Assembly (NCBI GenBank): GCA_025267735.1
Contig: CM046300.1
Coordinates: 36,775,322 to 36,839,321 of the forward strand
Direction: 5' to 3'
From: Mactra quadrangularis
Lineage: Eukaryota > Mollusca > Bivalvia > Venerida > Mactridae
Length of the DNA: 64,000 nt
The position numbers and the translations under genes are program-made. Below the pieces are notes generated by a model. The model did not search any database and was not told the origin of the DNA. It saw only the letters and a program-made list of their open reading frames with translations. Positions 57,953-64,000 of this stretch are shown in pieces (position 1 is the first letter of the stretch; each line of letters begins with the position of its first letter).

Positions 57953-59888
57953 GAATGTACAGTGTGGTGGTTTATCTGTTGCATATATTTTGTAAAAATA
58001 CTTTTGTTTTCAATACTGCCTTAATACCACTAGAATGGATTGGTATATTTTAATACTTACACAAACATGCAATGCTATTTTGTGCAAACTATAATGTACT
58101 TTTAAAAATAAATCTGCCTTGTTGTAACTCGTATAGGATATCACAAGACATTGTTTACATAGAATATCAGTTACAATGTAAATTTGTCTAAACAGCCTGT
58201 ATTAAATGGTGACTATATCTATAACTGACGGGATAAGTCACATTAATTACAAAAAGTATAATTATATAATGGTCATGCATCCATATAACTACAGAACAAA
58301 TAAAAAAAATTTAAAATACATGTTTGTAAATTATTACAAACAGTTGATCATCAAATTCTTTTTTAGGGTTTGCCAACCAAAAATTAATATATTTTCTGAC
58401 ATGGAATTCAGCGATATTACATGCATGCTTTTACTTAAACAGGCACAACAAATCTGTAAAAGTTATAATTGTCCACATGTTTTAACTGTGTAAACTGTGA
58501 AGAAATGAATGAAACTTCAGTAATTGACTTAGGCCGGTATTGTAGCGTGAACACGAAGCGCAAATGTGAAAAATCAAACAAACAACTTTCTATTGTATGT
58601 ATTCCTTATCAGCGTGAGCGTGACATGAGCGCAAAACTCAATTTTTTGCCATGTGACCGTGTAACGCGAGCATGAAACCGATCGCTACATGTAGTGATTT
58701 TTCATGTTCACACACAGCATTCACAGACATGAAGCCATCATAAATGGTCCTGTCTATGCCAGATGCAACAGAAAAACTTTTTGAAGCAATTAGAAAGTGT
58801 CCTATTCTGTACAACACATCTCAACAGTACAGACATCAAAGACCTGGTGTTGCAGTCAATTGCAGAATCATTCAATATTTCTGGCTTGAAAGGTACACCT
58901 AACATGAATTAATTTCAGTTGCAAAACAATGTTTATTTAAGTGTATGTGGTTTTTGAAAGCATGCTTATGCTAATTCTGTTTTTATTACAAAATTCATGA
59001 CTCTCTCAACATTCCTGGCTTGAAAAGTACACCTAACATAAATTCATTATCATGTTAACAGGATGAATGAAATAGTGCGAGCGCAAAAACTCACACCTCA
59101 AGTTCAAGTTTCATGCTCACCCTAAATGTTCACGTCGTGCTCACTTCTGAATGGAATACTGGCCTTATTCTGTCAATCTCCGGGATCGTTCGACAATTTT
59201 TGTTTTCTAAGTTGCTTATGAATAAAACTATAAGAAATGGAATATTTCAAAATGAGAGAATTCAGAGCATTTCTGACAATTTATGTTACGATTTAGGCTG
59301 CATGATTGATTTTAACACGATATACATTCAATATGATAGTAATTTTTGTCAAATGGATAATTAAAAGATATTAAGACATATACCCTTTAAGTTATAGACA
59401 ATATTCAGAATTCAAATATTTGGGTCTTCCCCTGCAGTACAAACAAACGTTCACCGTTACAATCGAAACATGTGTACAAAGAACAAAAGGATATAATCCA
59501 TATTTTGTGCTTTTCAGCAATAATTTGTAACACAATTAGTTTGTACCCTCTGTGCGTTAATGGAAAAACCAACAAATTTGAGTACAGTGAACTAGGTCTA
59601 TTCATCTACAGTTAGTCCATAAAAACATTGGAGACCCCTATTATCAAAGGTCTTACGACCAACTTTAGACTTAAATCCTTCTATAATGTATAGCTAAATT
59701 ATAAATAAGATGTTTGATAATACATACACTGCCTGGGTATATAAACATAGCCAGTTTCATTAAAAACCCAATAATTTTTTGGAAGTGAAGTATTTTTTAT
59801 TCTGTAGTTTAGTTAGTTTAAATTCATTTCATTAACATATTCATCATATATAATTTACAATGTTCATAATTATGTACTTTTTTAAATA

Positions 59889-60068
59889 AGGCCACAACAA
59901 GTTGATCATGTGTTCTATGGATTCGTTCGAACCTGAATTTTGAGGGTTTTTACAAAAAAAATTTTTACTTCCTCACTCGCTCATAAAAATTTGGTCAAAC
60001 CACTTTGTTCACTCGCCCTATTTTTTCCAGAAAAATCTGTTGAACATATCATCAGCTTGTTGTGGCCT
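59889..60068. mobile_element. MITE with GCGAGCGA subterminal words, copy 2
   Basis: Same ends (AGGCCACAACAAGTTGATCA and TGTTGTGGCCT), shorter interior, with CACTCGCTCATAAAAATTTG in the opposite sense to copy 1. Confidence 0.8.
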
Positions 60069-60144
60069 AAAAGTTAATTATCAAAGTGGTATGTTTAAAT
60101 CTTGTAAACGATGTACAGGTATCAGCTAATTCATCAATTTACAT

Positions 60145-60346
60145 GGTGGCAATACCATGGGACTATGACATCACAAATGCTATGGTTTGAAGCAGAAAAC
60201 ACTGAAAATTTTGCCTTGACTTAAAGTTTTAAAGAGATGCAAGTCTTTATTCTTGTCAGATTTCAATGATACCTATGCAAGGCTAAGGAGAAAAGTGTAT
60301 ACTATTTGCTGCACATCACATGTCCAATACCAGTTTTATACTTTTT
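60145..60346 (+). mobile_element. Half copy of the 52840 foldback
   Basis: Matches the left arm: GGTGGCAATACCATGGGACT, GATTTCAATGATACCTATGC and AGTTTTATACTTTTT. The right arm is absent. Confidence 0.75.
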
Positions 60347-60507
60347 TAAACTTCAAATAAACATGCCCTATTACAGGGCCTGTATGAATAAAGATATAAT
60401 GTGAAACTAAACATCATACCTCCCCAATTTGTCAGTGTTAAGGATGCATAAATCCTAGTTATAGTGATTCAAGAGCTCTATTTATATTTTATTTTATACT
60501 GGGTCAA

Positions 60508-60745
60508 CACAACTGTTTAGGTTATTTTACTGCGTCCAGAGCACCTAACCTAGCTTTCCTGTACCCTTGTCTATAACCAGTACTCTCGTACTCTTCCACA
60601 AGGCCGGAAACTTCTCATACCTTATTATGGAGGAAAAATGACATTATTGTCAAATTTTCATGGAAGGGTATAACCGAACAAGTACCCCCTTCATGACACT
60701 AGATTTGAAATCCATGCACGCTACCAACTGTGCTACTGACCCAGG
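60508..60745 (-). mobile_element. tRNA-derived SINE, family alpha
   Basis: Reverse complement carries GGGTCAGTAGCACAGTTGGT and the alpha body. The B box region is partly deleted (around 60675). Confidence 0.75.
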
Positions 60746-60868
60746 TTGATTCAAGCTAAACAGGTAAGTTAAATAACACAACCAACCATCAGAAAAATTA
60801 TAATAACAATGTTAAAGTGAAAAGATGTTTGAACAATTTCCATGTACTTATTTATTTATTTTATTTGA

Positions 60869-61140
60869 GTTAACGCCGTGTCAACACAATTTTAGGTCAT
60901 TTTACGACATCCAGCGCACCTAACCTAGCTTTCCTGGACCATTGTCTATAACCAGTACTCACCTACCCTTCCACAAGGCTGGAAACTTCTCCATATTATC
61001 TTATCAATGGAGGACAATCGACATTATTGTCAAATTTTCATGGAAGGGTATAACCTCCTCGGGTGGGATTCGAACCCGCACCCCATGGGTACGAGTATCC
61101 AAATCCTGGCGGGCTACCAACTGTGCTATCGACCCAGGTT
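60869..61140 (-). mobile_element. tRNA-derived SINE, family alpha
   Basis: Reverse complement shows GGGTCGATAGCACAGTTGGT and GGGTTCGAATCCCACCC, then the full alpha body to GTGTTGACACGGCGTTAAC. Confidence 0.83.
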
Positions 61141-61439
61141 TCCATCTACTAAAACAATACTAAGTAAAATAGTTATCTGTTTCACAATCTACTTTCTTTT
61201 CTGAGAGATGTTACAATGTATCCCAACTTAAAAATATTGACTGATCCATCTACACTGACAATGTAATTACAGCATATTTATGCATTTTTGCTCGAAATCA
61301 TGACTTATAAAATTCAATTGATTGTTCTCTGTACACATAAAGTTTGAACAATACATCCTAACATGTTTGCATAAACATAAATTGAACCAATCCATTCAAG
61401 AAGTAAGCAGTATTAACTGTATTAAAATTAAAAGTAGTA

Positions 61440-61660
61440 TAGTTAATTTTTACAAAACTAGTGTGGCGGTTAAACCACCATCCCTTAGTCAATAATGCTT
61501 GTAATGGTACACCGCTATACCATTACACCAACGAGACACTCATAAAACATATTAAAATTATAAATTTCATAGTCATCCTGAGCATCCCCAGTCATGAATT
61601 AGTCCATTGCATTGTTTACATAAACAAGGTTTTGTTTCTTTTGTACGATCTATACTTTTT
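61440..61660. mobile_element. Related MITE, diverged copy
   Basis: Shares GGTTAAACCACC, CATTACACCAACGAGAC, GTCATCCTGAGCATCCC and GTTTTGTTTCTTTTGTACGA with 54743-55057. The left end is degraded. Confidence 0.65.
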
Positions 61661-61779
61661 CATTGTTATGATATACACTAGTTTGTATCACAGATAAAAA
61701 CCTCATAAATTTGAATTCCTGATAAAAAGCATTCACTTTCCTATGTCCTGACAACAGTACAAATAACAACATTCAAATC

Positions 61780-61850
61780 AGGGTTTAGCAGTAAACAGTT
61801 GTAACTCAATATAAGAAAAGAGCGAGTTACGTCCATTGTGCCCTAAACCC
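61780..61850. repeat. Small foldback, GCTTAGC family copy 4
   Basis: GGGTTTAGCAGTAAACAGTT and ACGTCCATTGTGCCCTAAACC are imperfect inverted ends. Confidence 0.6.
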
Positions 61851-62305
61851 ACGAAATGTATGAAAAACAATAGCACAATATTAACAAACAACAGTATGAA
61901 ACAAAAATATTGTAAATCTTCTCTAAAAAACAAACCTGTTCACTTTATAAACACCTAACTTTCAAAACACAACAGCATATATTTTCTCAAAGTAAACAAA
62001 ACTAATGCCCGTACGTTGTTACATCTCCTTTTCTTTATAAGTATATAAAAACTCAAATCAATGATATTATAAATCAAAGTCTAAGTCCAAAATGAATGTC
62101 TAATATACAAATTTCCTTAATGAAAACACATAAACCATAAGAAAAACTTCTTCTCTTAACTACCACTGAATCAAATAAAAACATCCTAACATGGCCCAAT
62201 ATTAGTTTTCTATGACAGACCAATAAGCTATGATGTTCATATATGGCAAAATATCTCCAAACACTCGCATACTCGCCATCCAATAAAAACCCAGAATACA
62301 ATATC

Positions 62306-62330
62306 CCCCCCCTCTCTCTCTCTCTCTCTT
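62306..62330. repeat. (CT)n microsatellite
   Basis: C run followed by about nine CT units. Confidence 0.9.
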
Positions 62331-63395
62331 GCCGATTTACTGTAGCTTTCCACTCTCTGTAATCCCCAATATAGTCATGATGACTTTTAAATACACACAC
62401 ATGTATCATACTTTTGTCTATTATTTCAATATAATCATCTAATCTAACCTTTTGCCAATCAAATTAAATTAATTCCTAGATGTATTTTGAGTATGATAAT
62501 AGCAATGATAATAAAATTTTAATTATAAACACTAATACACGTTTTATTTAAAACTATTATAACACTAAAAATAAAAATGATAATAAGTTTTATATATATT
62601 AAGGCAACGTCTCTTTCATAGCACTTAAATTAATAAATAAAACAAACAAATCTGTTAATCAGTATAAAATGACTAAGTTGAAACATAGCAACAAAATTTA
62701 TAACAATAAAATAAAAAATAAATAAGACAAAATTGATAAATTTCAATCATATGTAACCTGCATTAAATCAAACTTTACATTCCATTCCACAATATATTAT
62801 CACAGTCGAATAAAAACTTCATCACCCGACAACAAACAACAATGTTTAACATTCTCCTTAAAATGAAGACCAGTCACAAAAAACCGCAATCAGACATGTG
62901 CCTGTCGCGTGCCTGATTATTTAAATCTTTGTTCACCTCATATACGTTACAGTCCAAAGCACACGAGAATCTATACGTTTCTTAAACATTTACAAAAATT
63001 ATACATTTTAAAATAGCAGGAGTCAAATTCAAGTCAATATAATAAAGGTGAATATCAACTTGATGGTTTATGGCTTAGTTTATTAAACAGTTTATTACAC
63101 AAATAACCATTAAATGTAGGAATTTCTTTTCTTGTTTACAATATAAAAATACAATGAAACTTTCTGCCAAAAACATTTTTATTGCTTTTATACATAGTTT
63201 GAACTTAAACCTTGGAGAGAATAAAAACTTTACCTCCCGCTTTGAATGGCCACAAAAAATAATAAGGTATAATGAATTTTCACAGGTTACAAAGCTAGGT
63301 TTTTTCTTCATAATGATATAAAAACATGTACATTATTATAACTAGGACAACAAAATATAAAGAAAATAAATGAGAAAGATATTCCTACATTTCAC

Positions 63396-63466
63396 CGGCT
63401 CAGCGCAAAACATTAATAAATTACTCTTTTTTTTAACTTGAGTGGCGACCGTTTTGCGCTAAGCCT
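63396..63466. repeat. Small foldback, GCTTAGC family copy 5
   Basis: GGCTCAGCGCAAAAC and GCGACCGTTTTGCGCTAAGCC flank a T-rich centre. Confidence 0.65.
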
Positions 63467-63496
63467 GCAATTTTCCACACAGCTAATATCTACAGT

Positions 63497-63600
63497 TTCA
63501 GTCGCTGTAGTGCAGAGTTGCATGCTTGACTTTGAATCAAGTCTTCCAGGTTGAATTACTGACCCTGGCATGGCATACCATTCCATTAAAGTTTTCCTCT
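63497..63600 (+). mobile_element. tRNA-like SINE head fragment
   Basis: CGCTGTAGTGCAGAGTTGCA and GGTTGAATTACTGACCC keep A/B-box-like spacing. No beta or alpha body follows. Confidence 0.4.
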
Positions 63601-63637
63601 TATTACATGTATGCATAGTTCTTAATGCTTACGAAAG

Positions 63638-63984
63638 GGTAATAGTCCCATAAACATAAAAATAGCCGTGAGGGCTGTGCAATCAAGGTGCACAAGGACT
63701 AGTACGAACTCTTGTGTACCCATACGGACTGTTTTGTTTTTACCAGGGTCCGTGGGATGAGCTGTGGATACACGAATCAGTTTCAAAGTCAAATTGTGAA
63801 CAAAATTTAGGCTGAGTATGGATGAAACTTGCATATCTTTCAGCAACGGCTCCGTACAAGTGTGTTGTTTTATGCCATGTGTGTACCGTCACCTTAATAC
63901 ACAAGGCTTCCCACGGCCTACGGCTGTCTGCATGTACGGGTCCGCAACAAGCCACGATTTTATGGGAATGAGGCATAAGGTAGT
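63638..63984. mobile_element. GC-richer repeat element at window end
   Basis: AGTCCCATAAACATAAAAAT then AGCCGTG at the left resembles the complement of CACGATTTTATGGGAATGAG at the right. Composition differs from the surrounding AT-rich DNA. The right boundary is close to the window end. Confidence 0.45.
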
Positions 63985-64000
63985 TAATGACATTTGTCAA

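Larger units (their letters stand above)
56515..64000 (-). other. Upstream region or first intron of the TOX4-like gene
   Basis: Contains SINEs, MITEs and microsatellites. I find no convincing first coding exon or promoter, so this is probably intron. 58000-59880 is plain apart from one stretch (58530-59150) of 'gcgtgagcgtga'-like words that could be a decayed repeat. Confidence 0.55.

Noticed and set aside
61000..61204. Overlapping + strand frames near 60942-61204
   Set aside because: They fall within an alpha SINE in antisense orientation.
62074..62409. 111-codon - strand frame as first exon of the TOX-like gene
   Set aside because: It runs through a (CT)n microsatellite and has no TOX-like N-terminal sequence or suitable donor.
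63740..64000. 86-codon - strand frame at the window edge as a partial gene
   Set aside because: It overlaps a repeat-like element with inverted ends and shows no domain.

Overview
This window is nuclear DNA of an animal, visibly AT-rich, with short exons in long introns and GT-AG splice sites. The dense mix of tRNA-derived SINEs, short inverted-repeat transposons (MITEs) and foldback repeats, together with the coding divergence, suggests a lophotrochozoan, most likely a marine mollusc such as a bivalve. The species call is inference; the two gene identities are read directly from the translated exons.

Region 1 (1-21930, + strand) is the 3' three quarters of SF3B3, the 130-kDa subunit of the SF3b complex of U2 snRNP. 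Nineteen exons can be joined in frame from 878 to the stop at 20577 and encode 941 residues that align without indels to the end of the 1217-residue human protein. The 5' exons lie outside the window. The introns carry five copies of a 72-75 nt box C/D snoRNA that keep one guide and show compensatory changes in the terminal stem. They also carry three copies of a ~195 nt RNA with C/D-like boxes and a changing but still paired terminal stem. This snoRNA-packed intron set is the most interesting signal in the window.

Region 2 (21930-30080) lies between the convergent 3' ends. It holds a tandem array of ~37-bp monomers split by a 1.96-kb inverted-repeat element with a target-site duplication, a ~370-bp dispersed repeat, several MITEs, and the probable long 3' UTR of the second gene.

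Region 3 (30083 to at least 56514, - strand) is a TOX-family HMG-box gene, best matched to TOX4. Seven exons join in frame to 550 residues: an acidic/Q-rich N-terminal region, a lysine-rich nuclear localisation signal, the HMG box, a low-complexity H-M-G-S-P-A repeat region, and a C-terminal Cys/His motif ending in a conserved tail. The first coding exon was not found, and 56515-64000 looks like its upstream intron. The introns are rich in mobile elements: TTAA-flanked MITEs, tRNA-SINEs of two families, a 1.7-kb long-inverted-repeat element, a 32-bp minisatellite of about 32 units, and a foldback whose ends resemble the satellite monomer of region 2.

The two genes converge and share no obvious regulatory sequence. 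SF3B3 acts in branch-site recognition in pre-mRNA splicing; TOX4 in vertebrates acts with PNUTS, WDR82 and PP1 on chromatin.
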